DNA of 64,000 bases from Paenibacillus sp. USDA918EY (GCF_009870825.1 NZ_WTWY01000014.1:62001-126000), one strand, 5' to 3'. Positions 1 to 8,361 are shown, numbered from the stretch's first letter. Numbers and translations are program-made. The notes: generated from the letters alone by a model not told the origin.

Positions 1-44
1 CTCATTTTTCTGCATGAGGAGTTTGCCAAAATCCAAGCAGCGAA

Positions 45-79
45 TATATAGAGCGAAACGGTTTAATTCGTCTATATAT
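45..79. repeat. Short inverted repeat downstream of the yfhP-like gene
   Basis: The arms ATATATAGA (45-53) and TCTATATAT (71-79) are perfect 9-base complements around a 17-base loop. No T-run follows on either strand, so a classical terminator is not supported. It could be a transcript-end structure for the minus-strand gene ending at 133 or a remnant of a short repeat element. Nothing else is recognisable in bases 1-132. Confidence 0.35.
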
Positions 80-132
80 GGTGTCCGGGAGCGGCCGGAA
101 TCGAATTTTGCAACATCCTGACATATTAAATG

Positions 133-1116
133 TTAGCCGGAGTTGATGGATAATCTTTTATCCATTTTTTTGGCGCTCAGCCACCCGACATAGGTGTTGA
201 TCGGCTGATATTGCTTATCCATGACCAGCACGGCGACAAAAGGATACTGCTTGCGGTGGCGGTAGCGTACATCCGCCCAGCGGACGACGTAACCCCATGG
301 CAAATTTTCGACTTCGGCAACGGCAAACGAGGTAAAGTAGAGGAAGGCCTGCACGTCCGGGTGCTGTCTGGAATGCTCGATTGCCGGATGCTGCTCGGTG
401 CGGGCATGTTTCCGCCATTCGAGCTCCTGCCCGTTCAGTACCCCGATTTCGAAGCTGCCGTCCGATAAAGCCTTGACGACATGCCACTTATTGAAGGTTA
501 CGGTCGGGATGACATAATACCGGTCGCCCTCGCGGCGGGAAGAATCGAGGCGTTTCACTTCGGCCGTCTTTCTGAAATGAACGACGGTGCGCCATACATA
601 ATACAGAATGGTCAACATGTACAGGCCCGTAAACAGCGGCGCCGGCTGCAGCGCTCCCGTGCTCCACAGCAGAACCGCGGCGGCATGGGTCGAAAAAATG
701 AACGGATCGAAAATATGAATGATATTCCAAGAAATCCACCGTTCCGAAAACGGGCGGGCGGCTTGCGTTCCGTACGTATTGAACAAATCGCTGAACACGT
801 GGACGCAAACGGCGATTCCGGTCCAAAGAATGATGTGCCCGGCGGGCACGCTCCTGAACAACATAGCCAAAATCCCGCTGATCAGCGCGGTCCAAATGAC
901 GAGAAAAGGAAGCGAATGCGTAATGCCCCGGTGGTTCTTTACGTAAACGGCATTGCCTTTTAAGCGCAAAACCCCGTCGAAATCGGGGGCCTGGGAACCG
1001 ATGACCGTACCGAGAAGTACAGCGGTGGCAAGCGCGGGGCTTGCGGCTACTGCCGGGTCGACGTAGGCGAGTCCGGCCAAGCTGAGCCCCATCACGAAAT
1101 GTGTAGCTGTATCCAT
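133..1116 (-). CDS. yfhP: YfhP-like membrane-bound metal-dependent hydrolase (DUF457 family)
   Basis: The 327-residue product opens with a conserved THFVMG segment, followed by SQAPDFDG and an NHRGITHS motif. These His/Asp residues are the family's presumed metal ligands. About four hydrophobic segments lie in the first ~180 residues, followed by a hydrophilic C-terminal domain. This matches the YdjM/YfhP group of membrane proteins, whose substrate is unknown. Start choice: the sequence AAGGAG ends only two bases before an ATG at 1122, which is too close, whereas the second in-frame ATG at 1116 sits at normal spacing, so 1116 is preferred. The gene is monocistronic and divergent from ctaB. 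Confidence 0.8.
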   Translation of the reverse strand: MDTATHFVMGLSLAGLAYVDPAVAASPALATAVLLGTVIGSQAPDFDGVLRLKGNAVYVKNHRGITHSLPFLVIWTALISGILAMLFRSVPAGHIILWTGIAVCVHVFSDLFNTYGTQAARPFSERWISWNIIHIFDPFIFSTHAAAVLLWSTGALQPAPLFTGLYMLTILYYVWRTVVHFRKTAEVKRLDSSRREGDRYYVIPTVTFNKWHVVKALSDGSFEIGVLNGQELEWRKHARTEQHPAIEHSRQHPDVQAFLYFTSFAVAEVENLPWGYVVRWADVRYRHRKQYPFVAVLVMDKQYQPINTYVGWLSAKKMDKRLSINSG

Positions 1117-1175
1117 CTCCATGTCTCCTTCTTGTTGTTCTTATTTACCATTGTAACAAAACCGGAAAATGCATT

Positions 1176-1189
1176 CCCGTTTAAACGGG
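1176..1189. promoter_or_regulatory. Perfect 14-base palindrome in the yfhP/ctaB divergent region
   Basis: CCCGTTTAAACGGG is self-complementary over all 14 bases and lies between the divergent yfhP-like and ctaB genes, about 60 bases upstream of yfhP. It could be a repressor site for yfhP. No regulator can be assigned from the sequence. Confidence 0.35.
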
Positions 1190-1330
1190 CCGTTCTTGTG
1201 AGCATTTTGCGAATCCTGCTTCAATCTTCCTTATAATAGTTACTACCCACTTTTGGATGAATATATAAGGGTTTGACCATACTAAATTGTGTCACTGAAT
1301 TGTCAAAAAGGTGAATGAATTTGCAGAGGA

Positions 1331-1360
1331 TTGTCAAACACTTTTAGCTTTTGATATGAT
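1331..1360 (+). promoter_or_regulatory. Sigma-A-like promoter of ctaB
   Basis: TTGTCA (1331-1336), an 18-base spacer and TATGAT (1355-1360) lie about 60 bases upstream of the ctaB GTG start. Each hexamer matches the sigma-A consensus at 5 of 6 positions. A second possible -10 (TATAAT, 1232-1237) lies further upstream without a good -35. Confidence 0.55.
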
Positions 1361-1421
1361 AAACTTTATAGCGGAGGCTTCGATTCCTCCAGAATGACAG
1401 AATAAGGAGGATTCTAAAGGC

Positions 1422-2357
1422 GTGGACAATCATTTAAGTTACCAGGCTCCTTCGGATTCCGCGACCCTTTCCATCAAGCAAACGCCGCCGAATTCATCGG
1501 CCACATGGAAAGACTTTATCACACTTACAAAACCCGGGATTATCCGGTCTAATTTAATTGCTGTTTTTGCAGGCTATTGGCTTGCTTCCCAGTGGAACAT
1601 TCAATTCGGCAAACTGATCCTCACGTTGCTGGGAACCGTACTTGTTATGGCCTCCGCCTGTGTATATAACAATTATTTTGATCGCGAACTCGATATGAAG
1701 ATGGAACGCACACGAAACCGTACGCTTCCAGCCGGTCGCCTGAAGCCCTCGATTGTACTTTGGTACGCATTTGTCCTGGGCGTGCTTGGACTGGCGGATC
1801 TTTTTATTTTTTCGGGCGTTCTAGCCGGTATTTTCGGGCTTGTGGGCATGTTTGTGTATGCGATCGTTTATACGATGTGGCTGAAACGCTCTTCGACATG
1901 GAGTACGTCGGTGGGCGCCATTTCGGGTGCCATGCCCCCGGTCATCGGATACGTCGCCGTTACGCAAAACGTCGATCTCGGAGCTTTTCTTCTGTTCGCA
2001 TTGCTCTTTCTGTGGCAGCCGCCGCATTTCTGGGCGCTCGGAATCCGGCGCGTCGAAGAATACAAAGCTGCGGGTTATCCGCTGCTGCCGGTCGTCAAAG
2101 GCATCAAAAGAACGAAAATCCAGATCATTCCGTATCTGGCGCTGCTCGTTCCCATTCCGATCCTGATGTATGTGTTTGGTTATACCGGCATTTATTTCGC
2201 GATTATCGGAACGCTGCTTTCGCTTTTCTGGCTGTATCTGAGCCTCAAAGGCTTTTCGGCCAAAGACGACGACGCATGGGCCAAAAAATTGTTCATTTTT
2301 TCGATCAATTTCTTAACCTTGAGTTTGATCGTCATGATTTTGAACACCGTGCACTAA
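1422..2357 (+). CDS. ctaB: Protoheme IX farnesyltransferase (heme O synthase)
   Basis: The 311-residue integral membrane UbiA-family prenyltransferase transfers a farnesyl group to heme b to make heme O for terminal oxidases. The first Asp-rich motif is visible as NNYFDRELD, followed by MERTRNRTLPAG. The second conserved region is YTMWLKRSSTWS with GAMPPVIGY. Seven to nine hydrophobic segments follow the family pattern, and the length is typical. The start is GTG at 1422, 11 bases after AAGGAGG (1404-1410). The gene is followed by a terminator and then by a Sco-type oxidase assembly gene, which fits a cytochrome oxidase maturation locus. The structural ctaC-F genes are not in this window. Confidence 0.95.
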   Translation: MDNHLSYQAPSDSATLSIKQTPPNSSATWKDFITLTKPGIIRSNLIAVFAGYWLASQWNIQFGKLILTLLGTVLVMASACVYNNYFDRELDMKMERTRNRTLPAGRLKPSIVLWYAFVLGVLGLADLFIFSGVLAGIFGLVGMFVYAIVYTMWLKRSSTWSTSVGAISGAMPPVIGYVAVTQNVDLGAFLLFALLFLWQPPHFWALGIRRVEEYKAAGYPLLPVVKGIKRTKIQIIPYLALLVPIPILMYVFGYTGIYFAIIGTLLSLFWLYLSLKGFSAKDDDAWAKKLFIFSINFLTLSLIVMILNTVH

Positions 2358-2374
2358 CCAGTATATAGAAGGAC

Positions 2375-2402
2375 AAATCCCATGAATGCATGGGATTTTT
2401 TC
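2375..2402 (+). terminator. Rho-independent terminator after ctaB
   Basis: AATCCCATG (2376-2384) and CATGGGATT (2389-2397) form a 9-pair stem with a four-base loop followed directly by a T-run. Confidence 0.8.
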
Positions 2403-2469
2403 TGGGGAATCGTCGAACGGCGACAACGAAAAACACATACGCTCCGCCCCGGCGGGGAATGGGTCCGAG

Positions 2470-2505
2470 ATCAGGTAGAAGCTTTCGCAGCCTCTACCTG
2501 ATTTT
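2470..2505 (+). terminator. Stem-loop between ctaB and sco, possible terminator or attenuator
   Basis: ATCAGGTAGA (2470-2479) and TCTACCTGAT (2493-2502) pair perfectly over 10 bases with a 13-base loop and only a short T-tract (2502-2505). It sits about 60 bases upstream of the Sco start, so it may be a second terminator for ctaB or a leader structure for sco. Confidence 0.5.
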
Positions 2506-2567
2506 ACAATAACCGTTTGTTCAGGTTGCCTGCTTGTCGAACGGATCATGGGAGGAAATACTGGAAC

Positions 2568-3179
2568 ATGCTGAAACGTTATAAATGGACATGGGTTCTG
2601 CTCGCGATCATTGTGATTCTGGCGGGATACCTGATTTATGCCGGCACCGGCATTGGCAAATCCAAGCTGCCGGTGCTTGGGGAAGTCGAGGACTTTTCCT
2701 TTGAAAATGTAGACGGCAAGACGGTAACGCGCGACGATACGAAGGGAAAGGTACGGCTCTTTTATTTCTTTTATACCAGCTGTCCGGACGTATGCCCCGT
2801 CACCACCTTCCTCCTTTCCCAGACGCAGAAGCAGTTGATTAAAGACGGCACGTTCGGCAAGGATGCGGAATTCGTTTCGATCTCTTTCGATCCGAAAGTG
2901 GATACGAGGGAGAAGATCAAAGAGTTCGGGGATAAGTTTTATGTCGATTATAACGGATGGTATTTCCTGAGGGGAGAAGACCAAAAGATCAGGGATGTCG
3001 CCGAAAAATCGTTTAAAATCGCCATCGTAGGCGATAACAAGGATAATTTTGCCCACTCCAACATCATCGCTTTGGTAGACCGCGACAATAAGGTTCGCAA
3101 GCTGTATAACGCCAACGATACCGATAACGTCACGGCGGAAGCTTTGGCCAAAGACGTGGAGGAACTGGCTAAGCAATAA
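2568..3179 (+). CDS. SCO1/SenC-type copper chaperone for cytochrome oxidase assembly
   Basis: The 203-residue thioredoxin-fold protein has one N-terminal membrane anchor (about residues 7-24), which places the domain outside the membrane. The copper motif CxxxC is visible in the segment TSCPDVCP. A conserved His lies in DNFAHSN and is the third copper ligand of the family. Sco proteins deliver copper to the CuA site of cytochrome c oxidase subunit II. The ATG at 2568 is used because GGGAGG lies 12-17 bases upstream, while the longer reading frame beginning at 2517 has no ribosome binding site. Its position after ctaB supports an oxidase-assembly role. Confidence 0.9.
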   Translation: MLKRYKWTWVLLAIIVILAGYLIYAGTGIGKSKLPVLGEVEDFSFENVDGKTVTRDDTKGKVRLFYFFYTSCPDVCPVTTFLLSQTQKQLIKDGTFGKDAEFVSISFDPKVDTREKIKEFGDKFYVDYNGWYFLRGEDQKIRDVAEKSFKIAIVGDNKDNFAHSNIIALVDRDNKVRKLYNANDTDNVTAEALAKDVEELAKQ

Positions 3180-3191
3180 CATTGTCATAGG

Positions 3192-3240
3192 AAAGCGCCG
3201 ATCATTCGCCCTCAAGGCTGAATCGACTGGCGCTTTTTTT
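3192..3240. terminator. Terminator between convergent sco and Toprim genes
   Basis: AAAGCGCC (3192-3199) and GGCGCTTT (3229-3236) form the stem, followed by a T-run on the plus strand. The loop is long (29 bases). It ends the sco transcript, and the Toprim gene converges from the other side. Confidence 0.7.
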
Positions 3241-3242
3241 CG

Positions 3243-3593
3243 TCAGGGAATTGGAGGCGGGGCGGGATAAACGATGAATTCCTCCAGTCCCGCTTTTTCG
3301 AGCTGGGCGACCAAATATTCGTCCGGCGTTCCCTCGACGCCCGGGTAGCCGCGCCTCGTGTAAATATGACCCGCATCGGGAAACGCGTCGCGGAGGACGC
3401 CGCGGATTTTTTTGCCCGAGCTGTCGTTATCCATAAAGAGATACACTTCTTCATCTTTGATTTCTTTGCGCAGCGCTTCGAGTTTGTTGGAATTGAGCGT
3501 ACCGAAGGTGCATACGATCCGGACCTCCTCCTGAAGCAAGCGGCGCAGCTTGCTGCGGTCGTTTTTGCCTTCGACGATAATATAAATGGCCAT
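3243..3593 (-). CDS. Small stand-alone Toprim-domain protein
   Basis: The product is 116 residues. IYIIVEGKND at the N-terminus carries the conserved Glu of the Toprim fold, and YLFMDNDSSGKKIR carries the DxD motif. This arrangement is shared by RNase M5, primases and OLD-type nucleases. The protein is one Toprim domain with no other domain, as in several uncharacterised Firmicute proteins. A nucleic-acid cleavage or metal-dependent phosphotransfer role is inferred from family only. The ATG at 3593 has AGGTG at good spacing; an in-frame extension to 3707 has no ribosome binding site. Confidence 0.8.
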   Translation of the reverse strand: MAIYIIVEGKNDRSKLRRLLQEEVRIVCTFGTLNSNKLEALRKEIKDEEVYLFMDNDSSGKKIRGVLRDAFPDAGHIYTRRGYPGVEGTPDEYLVAQLEKAGLEEFIVYPAPPPIP

Positions 3594-3709
3594 GATTTCA
3601 CCTCGGGTGGAGAGACGTTGGCGTCTCCTATCGAAATTCCCCGGGAAATGTTGAACAAAAAGAAGAATCCCGGTTTCCCTTAGTGTAGCTCTTTTCATTA
3701 CCGTCATGC

Positions 3710-3750
3710 AAAAAATAAGACGACCCGGCCTTGGCAGGCAGATCGTCTAT
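3710..3750 (-). terminator. Terminator of the YjcZ-like gene
   Basis: Read on the minus strand, AGACGA and TCGTCT form the outer stem with a GC-rich interior and are followed by TATTTTTT. It lies just downstream of the stop codon of the 54-residue gene at 3766. Confidence 0.65.
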
Positions 3751-3765
3751 TTAGGTGTCGTTAAA

Positions 3766-3930
3766 CTAGCACCAAAAGGCGCGCAAAATGATTACCAGCA
3801 AGATAAAGAGCACCAGAACCACGCCAACGTTGCTGCCCACACATGGCGACACGACTGGAGCAACCGCTACTGGAGCAACCGCCGCCGGTGCGACGGGGCC
3901 GCAGCCGCAGTGTCCCAAATGATGACCCAT
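3766..3930 (-). CDS. YjcZ/SscA-like small sporulation-associated membrane protein
   Basis: This 54-residue reading frame starts MGHHLGHCGCG, continues with an Ala/Pro/Val repeat region (APAAVAPVAVAPVV), and ends with a single hydrophobic helix VGVVLVLFILLVIILRAF. The length, low-complexity head and VLFILLVII-type tail are the pattern of YjcZ-family sporulation proteins, which are found in Bacillales spores and have largely unknown roles. GGGGTGA lies upstream of the ATG at proper spacing, and a terminator follows. A sporulation sigma promoter was not identified with confidence. Confidence 0.75.
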   Translation of the reverse strand: MGHHLGHCGCGPVAPAAVAPVAVAPVVSPCVGSNVGVVLVLFILLVIILRAFWC

Positions 3931-4054
3931 ACCAAATCACCCCGCTCTCGTTTATGTCGCATGACACAATGTATCTTATGTGGGTATAAGGCATAAGTTT
4001 TGTGCGGTGGCCTATCCGCATTTGTTTTAGGTTTTTACCCAAACGGGCGGCCGT

Positions 4055-5221
4055 TCATGAAGCAGGCGTCTGGTTTGCGTTCGGATACAGCAGGGAACCG
4101 GGCTTGCGGCTAATCGGAAGCATCATGAGACCGACCATCAGCAGGATAAAGGCAATAAAATAAGGCGAAACGAAGTCGCGGAGCTGGCCGGCCGCAATCG
4201 GTCCGATAAAGGAGCCGATCGACATCGCGATGGACTGGAGCGAAAAGACCCGGCCCAGCTTGCTTCCGCCGCTTAGTTGAATAAACAGCGAGGCCATGGC
4301 GGGAAAAATGATCCCCTTGGCCGTTCCCAGGATAAACAACGCGACATTGAGCGGGATTTTCTGAATGGCCGCGAGGCAGTAGAAGCAAACCGCGAGCAGA
4401 AAAAGGCCGCCCAGTACTCGTTTGTATGGAGAATAGCGGTTGAGGAAAAGCATGCTCAGCGTCACCAGCGCGCCGATGCTCATTACCGAAAAAAGAATGC
4501 CGGTGGACATGATGCCGTCCATGCCGGTCGCGCGCAGCGGGAGCTCGAAAAAGAGAATCCCCTGCGAGCATGAGATGACAAAAGGCAGAATATATATGCG
4601 CCAGGGGACCTGGAATTTCGGGACGGGTGCGGCCGTTCCGTCATCGGCTGGACCGGAAGGGCGAACCGCTTTTTGCAGCGTACGCGGCAGGCTGAACACG
4701 GCCATGATGCCGGTTGCGATCAGCAGCCAGCCGAGGCTTTGAAAGGTAGCGGAATACCCGGCTTTGGCTACGATAAACGCGCCCGCGGCAGGCGAAACGA
4801 CGGAGGCGAGCGTATGCACGACGCCGTGGCCGGACATGAACTTGCCCTGCGTCACGTTGTCCGAAGAGAGCGAAGCGAGCAGCGCCAGGCAGGCAGGGGA
4901 AAGAAAGGCAAGCACGAACCCGCTGATGGACCGGAGAACAAGCAGCTGCCAAGGGTAATGGACGAAGGATTGCAGCAGCAGCACGATTCCGGCCGACACG
5001 AGGCTGAAAATGATGTAGCGCCGGCTGCCATGCCGGTCGATCACAGTTCCCGCGATCAGGTTGCCCGGCAGATGCGTCAAGGCATAGAGGCCCATCATCC
5101 AGCCGATAAATACGGGCGCTGCCCCGAGAGATATGGCAAACGGCGTTAAAATGGGGTACTGGGCATGGAGATCGAAAAAAGCGAGAAACAAAAACATGTA
5201 CAGCCAAATCGCGGTCTTCAC
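4055..5221 (-). CDS. Major facilitator superfamily transporter
   Basis: The 388-residue protein has about 12 predicted transmembrane helices. The MFS motif A loop between helices 2 and 3 is visible as GTVIDRHGSRRY. The family exports or imports small molecules using the proton gradient; the substrate cannot be read from sequence. The start is taken as GTG at 5221 (V-K-T-A-I-W-L), because AAAGGAG lies 10 bases upstream. The longer frame to 5251 would place that ribosome binding site inside the gene. The gene stands alone and is divergent from the next gene. Confidence 0.85.
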   Translation of the reverse strand: MKTAIWLYMFLFLAFFDLHAQYPILTPFAISLGAAPVFIGWMMGLYALTHLPGNLIAGTVIDRHGSRRYIIFSLVSAGIVLLLQSFVHYPWQLLVLRSISGFVLAFLSPACLALLASLSSDNVTQGKFMSGHGVVHTLASVVSPAAGAFIVAKAGYSATFQSLGWLLIATGIMAVFSLPRTLQKAVRPSGPADDGTAAPVPKFQVPWRIYILPFVISCSQGILFFELPLRATGMDGIMSTGILFSVMSIGALVTLSMLFLNRYSPYKRVLGGLFLLAVCFYCLAAIQKIPLNVALFILGTAKGIIFPAMASLFIQLSGGSKLGRVFSLQSIAMSIGSFIGPIAAGQLRDFVSPYFIAFILLMVGLMMLPISRKPGSLLYPNANQTPAS

Positions 5222-5352
5222 CTCGAGCAGCTCCTTTCTTACGGAAGACAAGTCATAATATACCTTTACGCTTGTACGCCCCGTAATAGACCCTTATTTT
5301 TCAAGGGCGCGGAGGCCGGGACCAAAAGCGCGTACGGGCATAAGGTCGTGGG

Positions 5353-5382
5353 CTGACAGGCCGTGTTCCGATCATGTATAAT
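5353..5382 (+). promoter_or_regulatory. Sigma-A-like promoter for the membrane/transglutaminase pair
   Basis: CTGACA (5353-5358), an 18-base spacer and a perfect TATAAT (5377-5382) lie about 50 bases upstream of the next start codon. Confidence 0.65.
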
Positions 5383-5433
5383 AAAAAAGTCTTTATTCTG
5401 ATATCAAGCTTTAGCTGATGGGAGTGAATGTGA

Positions 5434-5886
5434 ATGAATACGCAGGTATGGTCCGATTTCTTACAGCAAAACTGGCTGATTATCGTTATTGCTCTCATTG
5501 TGCTGTTTGTGGTCCTGAATCTGGTAAAGACGATGGTGAAATGGGCGATTGCCGTCATTATCGTCGTGGCGTTGGTGGTGTACAGCGGCGTTTCCCTTGA
5601 TAAAATCAAGGACGTGGTGAATGACGTCAAGACGGAAACCGTCGACACGCTCAAAAGCGAAGCCACGAATCTCATGATGAAGGAAGCAAAAGAGGCGAAA
5701 TATACATCGGATACGGCGGGGAACTTTACGATTACGACGCCGAACCTGGAGATGAAAGGGCGGAAGGGGAAGGACAAGGTGGAGGTTTCGCTTCGCGGCG
5801 TTTCACTCGGGGAGTGGAAGGTCAGCGATACGGTGAAGTCGTTTATCGCCGAATCGAAGAACAACGGAAATGTCACTACGAAATAA
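5434..5886 (+). CDS. Conserved membrane protein of unknown function
   Basis: The 150-residue protein has a long hydrophobic region at residues 13-53 that fits two closely spaced helices. A Lys/Glu-rich, mostly soluble domain of about 95 residues follows. No catalytic motif is recognisable. The next gene, a membrane-anchored transglutaminase-like protein, begins 50 bases downstream without an intervening terminator, so the two probably form an operon and may act together at the cell envelope. A GGGAGTG segment precedes the ATG. Confidence 0.7.
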   Translation: MNTQVWSDFLQQNWLIIVIALIVLFVVLNLVKTMVKWAIAVIIVVALVVYSGVSLDKIKDVVNDVKTETVDTLKSEATNLMMKEAKEAKYTSDTAGNFTITTPNLEMKGRKGKDKVEVSLRGVSLGEWKVSDTVKSFIAESKNNGNVTTK

Positions 5887-5935
5887 CAAGGCAGGCTTTT
5901 ATGCGCCATGACATGCCGTGGAGGGAGGTTGTCTG

Positions 5936-7090
5936 ATGCTGCAATCATGGATTCAAAGTCTGCGGGAATTTAACGCGGTTTCGATCTTTTTGCTGGCGGT
6001 TATGCTGATTTCGCTGCTTCAAGGCTGGAGCCGGGGAGCGTCCCGCTCGGCCGGAAGACTCCTCTCCCTGCTGCGGGAGGGAGTTTTTATTTTGGTGGCC
6101 CTGGTGCTCTCGGTGCCGTTTACGTTATGGGCATCACCCAAAGTGCAGGAGTGGCTGACGCAATATACGAGCGCGATTCCAAACCGCGATTTAAGCGTCT
6201 GGGAGCAGATATACTACACGTTTATGTCATCGATGGCCGATTTTCCGCTGCTGCGGTTTGCCGTACTGTTCATACTCAGCTACAGTATCATCCGCTTGCT
6301 GATGCGCTGGCTGACGGTGCTTGTTTTCGGCGGGAAAAACGCTTTGTTTGCCCCTGGCACGCGCCAGTCCGCATCGCTGTTAAGCCGGTTGGCGGGAGCC
6401 GTGATCGGCCTGCTGATCGGTGCGGGACGGTGCATCGTCGTCGTGGCGCTGCTGTTCGTGTTCGCTTCGCTTTATCCCGACTCTTCTTTTACCCGTTACG
6501 TCGAGGCGTCGCCGATTTACCAGGAAGGCGCGAAACGGGTCATTGAGCCGTTATCCGGCAATTTGGTGAAGGATAAGCTGCCGGTATTTACGAAAGCGGT
6601 GGAAAAAGAACTCAACGGCATCTTGCAGCGCAAATACGAGGTTATCGACCATGCGATTCCGGACGACATCGATGCGGCCGCCGCCGAAATCGTCAAAGGC
6701 GCCAAAACCGACGAAGAAAAGGCCAGACGGCTGTATGACTGGGTCGGCACCCGGGTGCAGTACGATTACGGCAAGGTCGACGATTACGAGCAAAAAGGCA
6801 TTTGGCATGAGCAGACGCCGCAGGATACGTTCGATACGAAAAAAGGGGTGTGCATCGATTACGCCCGCCTCTATGCGATGATGGCCCGCTCGCAAGGACT
6901 TCAGGTCCGGGTGGTGACCGGACAGGGGTATAACGGTCAAGGCGGCTATGGCCCGCATGCATGGAACGAAGTGTATTTGAGCGGGCAAAAGAAATGGGTG
7001 CCGCTGGATCCGACATGGGCCAAAAGCGGCGACTGGTTTAATCCGCCGAATTTTGCGGCGACGCATATCCGGGACGGCGTATTCTCGTAA
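5936..7090 (+). CDS. Membrane protein with a transglutaminase-like (cysteine peptidase fold) domain
   Basis: The 384-residue protein has about four hydrophobic segments in the first ~175 residues. A transglutaminase core lies at about residues 240-365. The catalytic triad is visible as Cys in KKGVCIDYA, His in YGPHAWNEVY and Asp in VPLDPTWAK. The family includes cross-linking enzymes and peptidases, and the substrate here is unknown. ATG 5936 is chosen because GGAGGT lies 7 bases upstream. It is likely co-transcribed with the preceding membrane protein and ends at a strong terminator. Confidence 0.85.
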   Translation: MLQSWIQSLREFNAVSIFLLAVMLISLLQGWSRGASRSAGRLLSLLREGVFILVALVLSVPFTLWASPKVQEWLTQYTSAIPNRDLSVWEQIYYTFMSSMADFPLLRFAVLFILSYSIIRLLMRWLTVLVFGGKNALFAPGTRQSASLLSRLAGAVIGLLIGAGRCIVVVALLFVFASLYPDSSFTRYVEASPIYQEGAKRVIEPLSGNLVKDKLPVFTKAVEKELNGILQRKYEVIDHAIPDDIDAAAAEIVKGAKTDEEKARRLYDWVGTRVQYDYGKVDDYEQKGIWHEQTPQDTFDTKKGVCIDYARLYAMMARSQGLQVRVVTGQGYNGQGGYGPHAWNEVYLSGQKKWVPLDPTWAKSGDWFNPPNFAATHIRDGVFS

Positions 7091-7112
7091 GCAGGGGAAT
7101 CGCCCCAAAAAT

Positions 7113-7160
7113 AAGGAGCTGTACCGTTCAGCCAAGGGTGGCGCGGGCAGCTCCTTTTTA
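7113..7160. terminator. Bidirectional terminator between the transglutaminase and ImmA-like genes
   Basis: AAGGAGCTG (7113-7121) and CAGCTCCTT (7148-7156) pair perfectly. T-rich tracts follow on both strands. It separates the housekeeping region from the phage-tail cluster. Confidence 0.85.
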
Positions 7161-7212
7161 TGTTTTTTTTGCAGCGGTTTCGGCTCGAATCGGATCATGA
7201 AAGGGAACGCAT

Positions 7213-7641
7213 TCACTTCAAAGACATGCCCTCAAGCAGCGGATGCATTTCCGGCGGAATGCCGCTGCGCCTGCAAACATCCAGGGAGGTTTCCTCCTGC
7301 CGGACGGTAATCCCGGCGGTCAGCAGCAGGATGGCAAACCGGTTGGCCTGCCGCTCCAGCTTGCCCGGCGCGAAATAAGAGTGCTCCTCCAGGAAAAAGC
7401 GGTTAATCCCTTTATGCAGCCGATCATGTCCAAGCTCATGTGCGCAAACGAATCGCTGCCATTCGGGAGAAAGCTGGTTGTGTATGACGATAAACCGCCT
7501 TCGCAGCTTGCGGTAATACAGCCCTTTGGTCGATTTGCCAAGGTCGGTATAACGGATATGTATGCCAAGCGCGCGCGCAAGCTCGAAGGGACAGCTTGTT
7601 TTGTATTTGCGGGTTAATTTTCGAATGATCTCGTCCACCAT
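7213..7641 (-). CDS. ImmA/IrrE-family metallopeptidase (anti-repressor)
   Basis: The 142-residue product contains the zinc protease motif HELGH in FVCAHELGHDRLH, followed by a downstream Glu in KLERQANRFA. ImmA of ICEBs1 cleaves its partner repressor ImmR, and PBSX encodes a similar protein (XkdA) beside its Xre repressor. Here the gene lies 48 bases downstream of an Xre-type repressor on the same strand, as in those systems. It is therefore the likely switch that relieves repression of the tail cluster. ATG 7641 is preferred over GTG 7647, because AGGTG overlaps the latter. Confidence 0.88.
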   Translation of the reverse strand: MVDEIIRKLTRKYKTSCPFELARALGIHIRYTDLGKSTKGLYYRKLRRRFIVIHNQLSPEWQRFVCAHELGHDRLHKGINRFFLEEHSYFAPGKLERQANRFAILLLTAGITVRQEETSLDVCRRSGIPPEMHPLLEGMSLK

Positions 7642-7689
7642 GTTCACCTGCTTTGTCGTTTAGTCGAGGGCTGGCAGCGTGTGGAGGAG

Positions 7690-8142
7690 CTATTTTCCAT
7701 CCGGCGAATCGCTTCGTTTTTTCTTTCTTTTGTTCATCTGCTTGGCTTCCCAGAACAGTCCGGTCAGAACGTCCTTGATCCGCCGCCGGTCCTCGTCATC
7801 CAGTGGAATCCCGTCAAACATCAGCTCGCCGTCCTCTTCCAGCATCTTTTTAAAATCGCGTTTGTCCTTGTACGTTGCCCAATCCGGCGTTGGCGCGGCT
7901 TCCTGCGCGAAGCTCCCGTTCGTTCCCTCCAAATATCCCGCCGCCGTCATCAGCTCTCCGTAGGAAGCGCCCATCGCATCGGCGAGCTTGCGAATGGTGG
8001 GGGCTTTCGGCACGCCGCGCACGCCGTTTTCCATCCTCGATATTTGCGAGTTGCTGATTCCCGCCGCTTCCGCCAGCTGGTTGATCGACATGCCTTTTTG
8101 TTCGCGAAGCTTCCTTAATAGCGTTCCAAATTCGTTTTCCAC
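7690..8142 (-). CDS. Xre/Cro-CI-type repressor of the phage-tail cluster
   Basis: The 150-residue protein has a helix-turn-helix at about residues 8-65. The recognition region reads MSINQLAEAAGISNSQISRMENG. The C-terminal half is acidic and ends in a Lys/Arg-rich tail. GTG 8142 is used: AAAGGAG lies nine bases upstream, and the apparent ATG at 8163 would place that site inside the gene. It is divergent from the ArpU-type activator, with three palindromic candidate operators in the intergenic region. It probably represses the late activator and itself, and is inactivated by the adjacent ImmA-like protease. Confidence 0.88.
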   Translation of the reverse strand: MENEFGTLLRKLREQKGMSINQLAEAAGISNSQISRMENGVRGVPKAPTIRKLADAMGASYGELMTAAGYLEGTNGSFAQEAAPTPDWATYKDKRDFKKMLEEDGELMFDGIPLDDEDRRRIKDVLTGLFWEAKQMNKRKKKRSDSPDGK

Positions 8143-8263
8143 GGTATGTCCACTCCTTTGCATCCTTCAGGACGCTGCAAACTTAAAATTGCCGCTTTCA
8201 TGCAATCTATTTTGCAGACCTTATCATCGGAACCTGCGTTCCCATCCATACTATAACGTGTTG

Positions 8264-8277
8264 TTGCCAAAAGGTAA
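8264..8277. promoter_or_regulatory. Candidate repressor operator O1
   Basis: TTGCCAAAAGGTAA is a near-palindrome (TTGCC/GGTAA, one mismatch) with the AAAA centre shared with operator O2. It lies between the divergent Xre repressor and ArpU-type activator genes. Confidence 0.6.
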
Positions 8278-8294
8278 AGAAAAAGGTGAAATTT

Positions 8295-8308
8295 ATACCA
8301 AAAGGTAT
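8295..8308. promoter_or_regulatory. Candidate repressor operator O2
   Basis: ATACCAAAAGGTAT is a perfect 5+4+5 palindrome, the best of the three copies. It lies 18 bases from O1. Confidence 0.7.
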
Positions 8309-8361
8309 TAACGATAAAGAAATACCGTCCTTTTTCTTCGATTTTGCCGGTTTACGACTTG

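Noticed and set aside
146..172. Hairpin ATGGATAA/TTATCCAT followed by six Ts at the end of the yfhP-like gene
   Set aside because: It looks like a plus-strand terminator, but it lies within the last codons of a minus-strand gene and no plus-strand gene is visible before it in the window, so it cannot be assigned.
2313..3215. A 300-codon minus-strand frame covering the sco gene
   Set aside because: It is antisense to sco and crosses two hairpins; the plus-strand Sco motifs are unmistakable.
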